From contig NZ_SRUZ01000008.1 in NCBI RefSeq assembly GCF_004791165.1, positions 63,397 to 127,396 on the forward strand: a stretch of 64,000 bases of DNA. Reading direction: 5' to 3'. This document shows, in pieces, positions 30,549 through 38,931 of the stretch. Within the stretch, counting starts at the first letter, position 1, and every line of letters begins with the position of its first letter. The stretch comes from Mesorhizobium sp. M8A.F.Ca.ET.218.01.1.1. GTDB taxonomy: Bacteria; Pseudomonadota; Alphaproteobacteria; Rhizobiales; Rhizobiaceae. The notes beneath the pieces were generated by a model. The model saw only the letters and a list, made by a program, of their open reading frames with translations, ran no database searches and was not told the DNA's origin. A program made the position numbers and the translations under genes.

Positions 30549-33500
30549 GCCGCGACCCCGGGCGCGTTGGCTTCCGCAATCAGCGCGGCGAGATCGTCGT
30601 CGATGGAATTGCGCAAAGGATGCCAGAGGCCGCGGCGGCGCGCCGACAGGAAGCGCTCGGCGATGACTTTGGCGGCGGCGGGATTTTCGCGCAGGATGAA
30701 GGCGCGAACGTCCGGATCGCCGAGATAGGCATCGTGCACGGCCTCGATCAGCGCGCCCGAAATGGCATGCGTCGTTTCGGCGAAGCCGACCAGCCGGTCG
30801 ACGGTTTCGGCGAATTCGGAGGCGCCGCGCGGACCGTGGCGCATCTGGCCTGATATGAAGCGTGCGTTGACGGCACGGGCACGCACGACGCGCGACACCG
30901 CCTCGCCAACCGATCGCGGTTTCGGTTTTTGTGGGTCGGTGGTGTCGAGCACGATGACGTCGGCGTTCCTGCCCAGTGTGGCCAAGGCGGCCGAAAAGCC
31001 GCCGATGAAGGCGACGTCGGCCGAGCCTTCGAGAATGTCGCGGCCGGGATCGTCGCCGGTGTGAACCAGAAGGTCGGCTTCGGCGATTCGTCCCTCGAAG
31101 GCGCCGGGCGCCGAGACGCCTTCGCCGCCGGCGCCGCCATAGGCGTGCGAGGTGGCGTCGAGATAGGCGCGGCCGATCTCTTCGCGCTCGCTCCAGTCGC
31201 CTCTCGACAACAGGTCCTCGACGCCGGCGCCATAAGTGCCGGGCGAGGTGCCGAAGATGCGCGGGCTGATCTTGCCATCGGCGCGGGTCTTGGCGGCGAG
31301 CGGGTTTTCCGAATCGTCCTCGTCGCGGGCGGCAACGGCGTTGGCGGCGGCATCGATCAACGCGATCTGGGTCGGGAACATGTCGCGAAACAGCCCGGAT
31401 ATGCGCCAGGTGACGTCGACGCGCGGACGGCCGAGCATAGCTGGCGGCAGCACCTCGATGCCGGTGATGCGGCCGGTGGCAGTGTCCCATTGCGGTCGGC
31501 AGCCCATCAGCGCCAGGCCCTGCGCGATCTCCTCGCCGCCGGTGCGCAGCGAGGCCGAGCCCCAGAGGTCGATGACCAGGGAACGCGGCCAGTCGCCATG
31601 CGACTGCAGGTAGCCGCGTACCACTTCTTCCGCCGCCGCCTTGCCCAGGTCGTAGGCGGTCGGCGTCGGCATGGTGCGCGGGTCCGAGGTGAACAGGTTG
31701 CGGCCAGTGGGCAGCACGTCGGAGCGGCCCCGTGCGGGCGCGCCAGCCGGGCCGGCCTTGACGTGACAGCCATCGAGCGCGGCGAACAGCGCCGACTTCT
31801 CGGCTGCCGCGCTTTGGCGGCGCATGGCATCCGGCTCGCCCTCGGGCGCGCGGCCGTAGATATGCAGCCCGTCCTTGATAGCGAAGTCCTTGAGATCGCA
31901 GAGCCAGGCGTCGATGCGGCGCAGCGCTTCGTCGGGCGCATCGGTTTTGGCGACGCCGGCTTCGGAGGCAAGGCCGGTCTTTTGCGCGGTTTCGACAATC
32001 AGCCTGGCGAGACGGTCGCGGCGGCGGCGGTCGAGGCCATCGGCCTGGGCGTATTCATCGACCAGGCGTTCGAGCTTGTGCTGGTCCTCGTCGAGACCTG
32101 CACCGGCGAGCGGCGGCGGCAGATGGCCAAGGGTGACGGCGGCGATGCGCCGTTTGGCCTGCGCCGCCTCGCCTGGATTGGAGACGATGAAGGGATAGAT
32201 GACGGGCAGGGACCCGATCACGATCTCGGGGAAGCAGTTTTGCGAAAGCGCGACGGTCTTGCCGGGCAGCCATTCTAGCGTGCCGTGGGCGCCGACGTGG
32301 ATCAAGGCATGGATGCCGAGCGATTTGCGCAGCCAGAGGCCGAAGGCGATCAAGGCGTGGCGCGGAGGCAGTGTCGGGTCGTGGTAATCGGCGCGGCGAT
32401 CGGCGGAACGGCCGCGATCGGGGGCGAGTGCCACGGTGATGTTGCCGAAGGTTGCGGCACGGAAGGGGAAGTTTGCTGAGGCTGGCGCTTGAGCGCCCCC
32501 TTCTGTCCTGCCGGACATCTCCCCCACGAGGGGGGAGATTGGCAACTTCGGCGCCCGTTCTTTAACCTTCGAGATTGGCGAAAGCGGAGATGCGGGCACA
32601 ATCTCCCCCCGTGTGGGGGAGATGTCCGGCAGGACAGAGGGGGGCGCCTCGCGCAAACCTGTCTCCTGATCTGCTCTGCCCCACGCGGCGTCTACCGCGG
32701 CAATTGCCGATGTCGGAAGCTCAATAGAAAAGGCACCATAGTCGTCGAGCCCCAATCGATCATTGCCGTGCTCCAGCAGATCCAGCAACGCGCGCGGTGT
32801 TTGCGGAATCCCCTCAACGGCATAGCCCTGTTCGCTCAAGTCGTGCAGCATCGCCAGCACACTGGACGGCACATCCAGCCCGACCGCATATCCGGTGCGG
32901 CCAGGAGCGCTGGGATAATCGGGAATCAGGATCGCCAGTTTGCGCTCTGCGCGCGATGTCTCCCGCAGGCGGATGAAGGCCGCAACGCGCTTAGCCACCT
33001 GCGTCACACGATCCGGTTCCGGCCGGTTGGCCAGCGCACGGTGGCCAAGCGCCGGATCGACATCGCTCTCGCCCTTGAAGGAAATGGCGCCTGCAAGGAT
33101 GCGGCCGTCGAGTTCGGGCAGCACGACATGCATGGCAAGGTCGGCCGGCGCCAGGCCGCGCTGGTTGTTTTCCCAGACATCGCGGCGCGTGGTGGCGACG
33201 ATGACCTGGAAGACGGGCACGCCGGCGCGGTCGAACAGGGTTTCGACGCCGGGTTCGGCGCCCGAAGCGAAGGCGGTCGCGGTGATGATGGCGGCAGGTT
33301 TCAGCGATGCGATGGCATTTTCGACGAACGCCAGGGACACAGGATCTTTAAGGCTGGAAACGAAGATCGGGACCGCTGCCAGTCCCTGGGAGCGCAAGGC
33401 CTCGGCCAGCGCATCGATCGGGGCAACGTCGGCCGCGAGCAGCATCGAGCGGTAGAAGAGGATAGGGACGATGGGAGCGCCGACATCTGAAAGGTCCGGC

Positions 33501-34066
33501 TCCTCCGCGACCCCCAATCCAGACTGATAGTAACCGGCCTTCGGCACGCTGACCGGACTGGCGACGGACGTATCCTGTCCAGCCAGGCCTGCCAGCCTCC
33601 GAACCAGCGCGCTCATATTGGCCGGGCCGCCCTCTCGGAAATAGCCAAGCAGGCCGTCGAGTTCGGCGCGTGGCAGCGTCGAGGCTTCGATCAGCCTGAG
33701 ATCCTCGTCATGGCTTTCACCCGGAAGCAGCGCCAGTTTGATGCCGCGCTCACGGGCAATCACCGCCAGCTGGTCGCAGCCATAGCGCCACCAGTCGTTG
33801 CCGCCGAGGATGCGCACCAGGATGACCTTGGCATGGCGGGCGACGCTGTCGATCCAGAGGTCGACGGACATGGGATGGCGCAGGTCGCGCAGTGCCGCAA
33901 GCCGCATGGAGGGCAGGCGGTCGGCGTCCGCCTTCCACGCCGCCGCCAGTCCGGCGAGATCGCTGTCGGTGAAGGACAAGGCCACGATATCCGCCGGCGT
34001 CTGCCTGAGATCGACAGGCTCGGCGAGGTCGTCAAGCGAAGCGGAGGTCGTGGTGAGGATGTGCAT
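30545..34066 (-). CDS. cobN: Aerobic cobaltochelatase subunit CobN, with in-frame palindromic-repeat insert
   Basis: A 1,173-residue large subunit of the ATP-dependent CobNST chelatase that inserts cobalt into hydrogenobyrinic acid a,c-diamide. Conserved blocks include PADIVALSFTDSDLAGL at the N-terminus, HPMSVDLWIDSVARHAKVIL, HVGAHGTLEWLPGKTVALSQ, RNLFTSDPRTMPTPTAYDLG, DLWGSASLRTGGEEIAQGL and SPRIFGTSPGTYGAGVEDLL. Residues 478-525 (VLPDISPTRGEI ... ISPLVGEMSGRTEGGA) come from a palindromic repeat at 32491-32650. Even with this insert the protein is shorter than the about 1,275 residues I recall for P. denitrificans CobN. CobS and CobT chelatase subunits are not in the window. It starts 18 bp after cobW. 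Confidence 0.94.
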   Translation of the reverse strand: MHILTTTSASLDDLAEPVDLRQTPADIVALSFTDSDLAGLAAAWKADADRLPSMRLAALRDLRHPMSVDLWIDSVARHAKVILVRILGGNDWWRYGCDQLAVIARERGIKLALLPGESHDEDLRLIEASTLPRAELDGLLGYFREGGPANMSALVRRLAGLAGQDTSVASPVSVPKAGYYQSGLGVAEEPDLSDVGAPIVPILFYRSMLLAADVAPIDALAEALRSQGLAAVPIFVSSLKDPVSLAFVENAIASLKPAAIITATAFASGAEPGVETLFDRAGVPVFQVIVATTRRDVWENNQRGLAPADLAMHVVLPELDGRILAGAISFKGESDVDPALGHRALANRPEPDRVTQVAKRVAAFIRLRETSRAERKLAILIPDYPSAPGRTGYAVGLDVPSSVLAMLHDLSEQGYAVEGIPQTPRALLDLLEHGNDRLGLDDYGAFSIELPTSAIAAVDAAWGRADQETGLREAPPSVLPDISPTRGEIVPASPLSPISKVKERAPKLPISPLVGEMSGRTEGGAQAPASANFPFRAATFGNITVALAPDRGRSADRRADYHDPTLPPRHALIAFGLWLRKSLGIHALIHVGAHGTLEWLPGKTVALSQNCFPEIVIGSLPVIYPFIVSNPGEAAQAKRRIAAVTLGHLPPPLAGAGLDEDQHKLERLVDEYAQADGLDRRRRDRLARLIVETAQKTGLASEAGVAKTDAPDEALRRIDAWLCDLKDFAIKDGLHIYGRAPEGEPDAMRRQSAAAEKSALFAALDGCHVKAGPAGAPARGRSDVLPTGRNLFTSDPRTMPTPTAYDLGKAAAEEVVRGYLQSHGDWPRSLVIDLWGSASLRTGGEEIAQGLALMGCRPQWDTATGRITGIEVLPPAMLGRPRVDVTWRISGLFRDMFPTQIALIDAAANAVAARDEDDSENPLAAKTRADGKISPRIFGTSPGTYGAGVEDLLSRGDWSEREEIGRAYLDATSHAYGGAGGEGVSAPGAFEGRIAEADLLVHTGDDPGRDILEGSADVAFIGGFSAALATLGRNADVIVLDTTDPQKPKPRSVGEAVSRVVRARAVNARFISGQMRHGPRGASEFAETVDRLVGFAETTHAISGALIEAVHDAYLGDPDVRAFILRENPAAAKVIAERFLSARRRGLWHPLRNSIDDDLAALIAEANAPGVAA
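32491..32650. repeat. 160-bp palindromic repeat inserted in frame within cobN
   Basis: CTGTCCTGCCGGACATCTCC (32503-32522) and its complement near 32617-32637 are the main arms; outer GCGCCCCC/GGGGGCGC extend them. The same arms and total length occur in cobG. The insertion keeps the cobN frame open and encodes a peptide very like the one in CobG. Confidence 0.85.
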
Positions 34067-34084
34067 CGCGGTCCGTGTCTGAAA

Positions 34085-35137
34085 TCAGCCGGCGAGGATA
34101 CGTTCGATCGCCGGACGGTTCAGCCCCTTGAGACCAATGACGACCAGGCGCGAGCGGCGGTCGTCCTCGGCGCTCCAGGCACGGTCATAGTAATGATTGA
34201 CGCGTGGGCCGACGGCCTGCAGCAGGAGCCGCATCGGCTTGCCGCCGACCTCGACGAAGCCTTTTACACGCAGCACGTTTTCCTGTTCGGCGGCCTCTGC
34301 GACACGTTTTGCCAGATCGTCGGGATTGGCGATCGAGGGAATGTCGACGATGAATGTGTCGAAGTCGTCATGCTCGTGGTCGAATGCGCCGTCGTGATGG
34401 GACTTGCGGTTCTCGATGTCGTCCTCGACGGCAAGACCAAGCCCGAGCAGCACCGAGGGATCGACCTTGCCATGCGACGTCGGCACGATCTTCACCGCGC
34501 GGGCGGAGTGTTCGTTGACGATGGCGTTGGCGCGGGCCGAGCCCTCGGCGTCCATCAGGTCGCTCTTCGACAGGATGATCAGGTCGGCGCAGGCGATCTG
34601 GTCCTCGAACACCTCTTCGACCGGATCGTCATGGTCGAGGCTTTCATCCCCGGCGCGTTGCGCCTGCAGGGCTTCCATGTCGTTGGCGACGCGGCCTTCC
34701 GCAAGTGCGGGACCGTCGACCACGGCGATGAGGCCATCGACGGTGACGCGGCTTTTCACCGTCGGCCACTGGAACGCCTGGACCAGAGGTTTGGGGAGGG
34801 CGAGACCGGAGGTTTCGATCAGGATGTGGTCGACCTTCGGCGTCAGCGACAGGATCTGGTCGAGCGCTGGCACGAAATCGTCGGCGACGGTGCAGCAGAT
34901 GCAGCCATTGGCCAGTTCGACGATGTTTTCCTCGGGGCAGGTGTCGATACCGCAGCCCTTGAGGATTTCGCCGTCGATGCCGATATCGCCGAATTCGTTG
35001 ACGATGATGGCAATCCGCTTGCCGCCGGCATTTTCCAGGAGATGGCGGACCAGCGTCGTCTTGCCGGCGCCGAGGAAGCCGGTAACGACGGTGCAGGGAA
35101 CGCGGGAGAGATTGCCGGCCGAATTTGGAGCGGTCAT
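34085..35137 (-). CDS. cobW: CobW family GTP-binding metallochaperone
   Basis: A 350-residue G3E GTPase. Walker A GFLGAGKTT is at residues 20-28, the metal-binding CxCC motif (GCICC) at 78-82, ETSGLALPKPL follows, and the guanine-specificity motif is SKSDL. A His/Asp-rich stretch (SHHDGAFDHEHDDFD) lies near residue 250. Its place between the riboswitch-controlled leader gene and cobN supports cobalt delivery to the CobNST chelatase, as proposed for CobW. It overlaps the DUF1636 stop by 4 bp. Confidence 0.94.
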   Translation of the reverse strand: MTAPNSAGNLSRVPCTVVTGFLGAGKTTLVRHLLENAGGKRIAIIVNEFGDIGIDGEILKGCGIDTCPEENIVELANGCICCTVADDFVPALDQILSLTPKVDHILIETSGLALPKPLVQAFQWPTVKSRVTVDGLIAVVDGPALAEGRVANDMEALQAQRAGDESLDHDDPVEEVFEDQIACADLIILSKSDLMDAEGSARANAIVNEHSARAVKIVPTSHGKVDPSVLLGLGLAVEDDIENRKSHHDGAFDHEHDDFDTFIVDIPSIANPDDLAKRVAEAAEQENVLRVKGFVEVGGKPMRLLLQAVGPRVNHYYDRAWSAEDDRRSRLVVIGLKGLNRPAIERILAG

Positions 35138-35616
35138 ATCAAGTCCTTCAGCATGTCGAGAGGAGGGATGCGGGCAACGAGGCCGCGCTTGAGGCTATCG
35201 GGCCGGCCGCGCCAGGGAATGAGGCCGTCGGTCGAGGTGGCGAAGAGTTTCGCGCCGGCGACGAGATCGGCGCCGCTGGTTGTGGTCAGGTCGCCGAACA
35301 CATAGCTCCAGCATCCGTCGCGCAGGATCGCGGCGCTCAGCCTGCGCTTGCAATTGCCGAGGCATTCGACCGTGCGGATGCGAATTTGCTCGCCCGAGGC
35401 GGCTTGGCGGGTATCTTCAGCCAAAAGTTCGCCGGCCCGGGGATGGGCGTCGGAACCGGTCTCGTCGCGACAGGAGGCGCAGACGATGACAGTGATGCCG
35501 GCCAGGGAATCATCCCCGCCGGACGAAATGTCCGTTGTTTCAGCCGAGAAACTGCTGTCGCGATCCAAATCAGGCTCCTTGCCCGGAAAACCCGCCGGGC
35601 GATCGGATTCTTGCAT
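35134..35616 (-). CDS. DUF1636 family protein, putative metal- or Fe-S-binding, first gene of the riboswitch cob operon
   Basis: About 144-160 residues. The conserved part starts ITVIVCASCRDETGS and continues with VECLGNCKRRLSAAI and GCWSYVFGDL. The CASC and CLGNC cysteines resemble thioredoxin-like 2Fe-2S ferredoxins, so a metal or cluster is likely; the biochemical role is unknown. The ATG at 35616 lies 3 bases beyond the riboswitch P1 stem, with GGAG 14 bases upstream. A TTG at 35568 has GGAG exactly 6 bases upstream and may be the real start. Its stop overlaps cobW by 4 bp. Confidence 0.8.
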   Translation of the reverse strand: MQESDRPAGFPGKEPDLDRDSSFSAETTDISSGGDDSLAGITVIVCASCRDETGSDAHPRAGELLAEDTRQAASGEQIRIRTVECLGNCKRRLSAAILRDGCWSYVFGDLTTTSGADLVAGAKLFATSTDGLIPWRGRPDSLKRGLVARIPPLDMLKDLI

Positions 35617-35618
35617 TC

Positions 35619-35800
35619 CAGACGGCAGGTCTCCTGGCTCGCGGGTCATCGCCTTGGGTAGCCGCCTTCCCGGGACAATCCCAGTGGCTTTCGGCCTTGG
35701 CTCTTCGCTTACAGTTGCGGGGACAGCCGCGGATTTGGGCTTTTCGGCCCGCACCGCATTCCCTCTTGGCTCCTCCCTTTGCCGAGAGGAGACCGTCTGG
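35619..35800 (-). promoter_or_regulatory. Adenosylcobalamin (B12) riboswitch controlling the cob operon
   Basis: On the minus strand the leader starts CCAGACGGTCTCCT and ends AGGAGACCTGCCGTCTGG, which pair as the closing stem. Inside are the conserved GAGGGAAT...GGTGCGG...GCCCAAATC segments, CCGCGGCTGTCCCCGCAACTG, and the B12 box GCCACTG (35681-35688). This is the cobalamin riboswitch consensus. Adenosylcobalamin should shut down the operon; since it ends at the first start codon, control of translation is likely. Confidence 0.93.
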
Positions 35801-35805
35801 ATCGG

Positions 35806-35834
35806 ATTTAGGCTCTTGCGGGCAGCGGTGTCAA
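35806..35834 (-). promoter_or_regulatory. Promoter of the riboswitch-cob operon
   Basis: On the minus strand TTGACA (35834-35829) and CTAAAT (35811-35806) are 17 bp apart. The predicted transcription start, about 6-7 bases on, coincides with the 5' end of the riboswitch closing stem at 35800. All this fits into the 41-bp gap after the ycaQ-like gene. Confidence 0.75.
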
Positions 35835-35841
35835 CGCGAGC

Positions 35842-37041
35842 TTACGACACCGCGATGTCGGACAGCGCCGGGCCGAGGTCGCCGGCAGGCGTCACTTCGA
35901 TGCGTTCAAGCCCAAGCCAGCCCTGCATCTGCTTCAATTCCTCGAAAAGTTCAGCGGCGGTTTCAGGCGGCGCGCCGGGCTCGGCATAGGCGGCATGGAC
36001 GCGCAGGACACTGGCCGGCCGGTCGGCTTTGAGGTCGACGCGCGCCACGATCCTGTCGCCAAGCAGGAAGGGCAGGACATAGTAGCCGTATTGGCGCTTC
36101 TCGGCCGGGGTGTAGATTTCGATGCGATAGTGAAAATCGAACAGCCGCTCCGAGCGCGAGCGCTCGAAGACGACGGGATCGAACGGCGCCAGCAGGGCGC
36201 GGGCCTCGATCTTGCGTGGCAAACGCGCATCCCTGTGAAGGTAAGCTGGCTTGTCCCACCCCTCGACACGGACCGGCAACAACTCGCCGAGTTCGACCAG
36301 TTCCTCGAGCCGGCCTTTCATGTCGGCGGGGGAGAGCCGGAAATAGTCGCGCAGGTCGCCTGATGTGGCGATGCCGTGGGCGCGGGCGGAAATGCGCAGC
36401 AATTCGCGATGTGCATCCTCGGCCGCCGGTACCGGCAGGTCGAGGATCGCTTGCGGCAGCACCCGCTCCGGCAGGTCATAGAAGCGCTCGAAACCGCGCC
36501 GGTGCGCCGTGGTGATGCGGCCGGCCCAGAACAGCCATTCGAAGGCGTGCTTGGCGTGGCTCCAACCCCACCAGCCGCCGGAGCCTTTCTGGCCTTCCAG
36601 CGCCGAAGCGGCGATCGGGCCACGATCGACGACCTGGCGGTAGATCTCTTCTATATAGGCAGCGTGCTCACGGCCCCATTTGGCCAGCCCCAGATACATT
36701 TCATCGCCTTGCTCGGCGCGCTGCATGCGCCAGCGCATCAGCGGGTACGTCTCGACCGGCAGGAATGAGGCCTCGTGCGCGCAATATTCGAACACCGTGC
36801 GCTTACGCGTCACGGCGGCGTTGTCGAGCAAGGCGACGGGATAGGGACCCAGACGCGAATAGAGCGGCATATAGTGGGCACGCACCACCGCACTGACGGA
36901 ATCGATCTGCAACAGGCCGGTGCGGGACAGAACGCGGGCGAAATGGCGGCGGTCGGGCATGCCGGCGGGGCGGGGATCGAGAAATCCCTGAGCGGCGAGC
37001 GCGATGCGCCGGGCGGCGGCTAGCGAGATCTTTTCCTTCAT
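35842..37041 (-). CDS. YcaQ/AlkZ-like winged-helix DNA glycosylase
   Basis: A 399-residue protein of the HTH_42 family. LLQIDSVSAVVRAHYMPLYS near residue 43 holds the QID-type catalytic motif of AlkZ/YcaQ glycosylases, which unhook interstrand crosslinks and bulky alkylated bases. WWGWSHAKHAFEWLFWAGRI and the C-terminal RIVARVDLKADR also match. Start at the ATG at 37041; a TTG 30 bp upstream is in frame but lacks a ribosome site. It is transcribed toward the cob operon, which has its own promoter directly after the stop. Confidence 0.85.
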   Translation of the reverse strand: MKEKISLAAARRIALAAQGFLDPRPAGMPDRRHFARVLSRTGLLQIDSVSAVVRAHYMPLYSRLGPYPVALLDNAAVTRKRTVFEYCAHEASFLPVETYPLMRWRMQRAEQGDEMYLGLAKWGREHAAYIEEIYRQVVDRGPIAASALEGQKGSGGWWGWSHAKHAFEWLFWAGRITTAHRRGFERFYDLPERVLPQAILDLPVPAAEDAHRELLRISARAHGIATSGDLRDYFRLSPADMKGRLEELVELGELLPVRVEGWDKPAYLHRDARLPRKIEARALLAPFDPVVFERSRSERLFDFHYRIEIYTPAEKRQYGYYVLPFLLGDRIVARVDLKADRPASVLRVHAAYAEPGAPPETAAELFEELKQMQGWLGLERIEVTPAGDLGPALSDIAVS

Positions 37042-37374
37042 GCAGGCGTCACTCTGAGGGTGCTTTGACAAAGATGTGATGGGTGATTCCAGCCCATGCT
37101 AGCAGGGTTTTGGCGGCAACCCTGTCAGGAGAGAAAAGTGGAGTAAAAAGAGAAGGAAATCAAACAGGAGCCTATGAGACCAGTTTCTCCCGGAATGCCG
37201 TCCAGCTCGTTGTTTTGAACAAGGTTTGACTTGCTTCGCTGGAAGTGCTGCGCTAACCCTCGCCGCGTTGCAGCATAGGCTCCTTAAAACGGTTCAGCGG
37301 TTAAACTGTCACGCTTCCGCATTAAGGTCCGGTGCTGTAATCAACGTGGATTGGCGCCAACGGAAGGCCGCTGC
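37042..37374. promoter_or_regulatory. 333-bp divergent region between ycaQ-like gene and nuoA; nuo leader
   Basis: No gene is visible here. An 11-bp inverted repeat, AGGAGCCTATG (37166-37176) and CATAGGCTCCT (37274-37284), encloses 97 bases. Between its arms TTGACT at 37226-37231 is the only good -35-like sequence; the best -10 (GCGCTAAC near 37251) is weak. The nuo promoter is expected in this stretch but cannot be fixed by eye. GGAAGG precedes the nuoA ATG. Confidence 0.35.
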
Positions 37375-37740
37375 ATGAACGCACTCCTCAGTTCGTACCT
37401 GCCCATCGTCCTGTTCATCGGCGTGGCGCTGGTGGTCGGCCTGGCGCTGCTGGTCGCACCGTTCCTGGTGGCCTACCGCAACCCCGATCCCGAAAAGCTG
37501 TCCGCCTACGAGTGCGGTTTCAACTCGTTCGACGATGCCCGCATGAAGTTCGACATTCGTTTCTACCTGGTGTCGATCCTGTTCATCATCTTCGACCTCG
37601 AAGTGGCCTTCCTGTTTCCCTGGGCAGTGTCCTTCTCGAAGATCGGCATGCTCGGCTTCTGGTCGATGATGGTGTTTTTGGCGGTGCTGACCATCGGCTT
37701 TGCCTATGAATGGAAAAAAGGAGCGCTGGAATGGGATTGA
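37375..37740 (+). CDS. nuoA: NADH-quinone oxidoreductase subunit A
   Basis: A 121-residue membrane subunit of respiratory complex I (ND3 homologue). Three hydrophobic segments are visible, with the conserved loop SAYECGFNSFDDARMKFDIR containing the active/deactive-region Cys equivalent. FIIFDLEVAFLFPW is the second family signature. It is the first gene of the operon. The ATG at 37375 is preceded by GGAAGG. The stop overlaps the nuoB start by 10 bp. Confidence 0.97.
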   Translation: MNALLSSYLPIVLFIGVALVVGLALLVAPFLVAYRNPDPEKLSAYECGFNSFDDARMKFDIRFYLVSILFIIFDLEVAFLFPWAVSFSKIGMLGFWSMMVFLAVLTIGFAYEWKKGALEWD

Positions 37741-38312
37741 ACGACAGTTCAGGCACCCTCGTCGCGCCAAAGCCCAAGGGCATCATCGATCCCAACACCG
37801 GCAGGCCGGTGGGGGAGGACGATCCCTTCTTCCTCGAAATCAACAATGAGCTTGCAGACAAGGGTTTTCTGGTCACCTCGACCGAGGCGCTGATCACCTG
37901 GGCGCGCAGCGGCTCGCTGATGTTCATGACCTTCGGTTTGGCGTGCTGCGCGGTCGAGATGATCCACACCTCGATGCCGCGTTACGATTCGGAGCGCTTC
38001 GGTGTCGCGCCGCGCGCGTCTCCGCGCCAGTCCGACATCATGATCGTGGCCGGCACGCTGACCAACAAGATGGCGCCGGCGCTGCGCAAGGTCTACGACC
38101 AGATGCCGGAGCCGCGCTACGTCATCTCGATGGGCTCCTGCGCCAATGGCGGCGGCTATTACCACTATTCCTATTCGGTGGTGCGCGGCTGCGACCGGGT
38201 CGTGCCGGTCGACATCTATGTGCCCGGCTGCCCGCCGAGCGCCGAAGCCCTGCTCTACGGCATTCTTCTGTTGCAGAAGAAGATCCGCCGCACCGGCACA
38301 ATCGAACGGTAA
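37731..38312 (+). CDS. nuoB: NADH-quinone oxidoreductase subunit B
   Basis: A 193-residue peripheral-arm subunit (PSST homologue) that holds the terminal cluster N2 next to the quinone site. The four ligand cysteines are in GLACCAVEM (two), GSCANGGG and VPGCPPSAEAL. The N-terminal 35 residues are variable. The ATG at 37731 lies inside the end of nuoA; an earlier in-frame start would only read through nuoA. Confidence 0.97.
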   Translation: MGLNDSSGTLVAPKPKGIIDPNTGRPVGEDDPFFLEINNELADKGFLVTSTEALITWARSGSLMFMTFGLACCAVEMIHTSMPRYDSERFGVAPRASPRQSDIMIVAGTLTNKMAPALRKVYDQMPEPRYVISMGSCANGGGYYHYSYSVVRGCDRVVPVDIYVPGCPPSAEALLYGILLLQKKIRRTGTIER

Positions 38313-38316
38313 ATCC

Positions 38317-38922
38317 ATGGCCGCATCCCTTAGCGAACTGTCGACCTATCTCGGCGAGAAGCTGCCTGGCCGCTTCAGCGACGCTGTGCTCGCTTACGGC
38401 GAGCTTACCGTTCACGTCGAGCCGCAAAACCTGATCGAGGTAATGACCTTCCTGCGCGACGATGCGCGCTGCCAGTTCATTTCGATCATCGATGTCTGCG
38501 GCGCCGACTATCCGTCGCGGGCCAAGCGCTTCGACGTCGTCTATCACCTGCTTTCGCCGAAGCAGAATGTCCGCATCCGCGTCAAGGTGCAGGCCGACGA
38601 GGAGACGATGGTGCCGTCGGTCACCGGCGTCTATCCCGGCGCCGACTGGTTCGAGCGGGAGACCTACGATCTCTATGGCGTGCTGTTCTCGGGCCATCCG
38701 GACCTGCGCCGCCTGCTGACCGATTACGGGTTCGAAGGCCATCCGCTGCGCAAGGACTTCCCGCTGACCGGTTTCGTCGAAGTGCGCTACGACGACGAAG
38801 CCAAGCGCGTCATCTACGAGCCGGTCGAGCTCAAGCAGGAATTCCGCAATTTTGATTTTCTTTCCCCTTGGGAAGGCACCGATTACGTGCTGCCCGGGGA
38901 CGAAAAAGCCAAGACGAATTGA
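38317..38922 (+). CDS. nuoC: NADH-quinone oxidoreductase subunit C
   Basis: A 201-residue subunit (30-kDa, NDUFS3 homologue), encoded separately from nuoD as in mitochondria-like alphaproteobacterial complexes. The signature ERETYDLYGVLFSGHPDLRR is followed by LLTDYGFEGHPLRKDFPLTG. It scaffolds the quinone-site module. The ATG at 38317 comes 4 bp after the nuoB stop. Confidence 0.97.
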   Translation: MAASLSELSTYLGEKLPGRFSDAVLAYGELTVHVEPQNLIEVMTFLRDDARCQFISIIDVCGADYPSRAKRFDVVYHLLSPKQNVRIRVKVQADEETMVPSVTGVYPGADWFERETYDLYGVLFSGHPDLRRLLTDYGFEGHPLRKDFPLTGFVEVRYDDEAKRVIYEPVELKQEFRNFDFLSPWEGTDYVLPGDEKAKTN

Positions 38923-38931
38923 GGCGCCAGA

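Noticed and set aside
30549..31490. N-terminal extension of cobG to 31490
   Set aside because: It is an out-of-frame reading of the cobN 3' end; the ATGA overlap at 30545-30548 is the natural start.
33710..35305. 531-codon plus-strand frame opposite cobW and the start of cobN
   Set aside because: Antisense shadow of conserved cobalamin genes.
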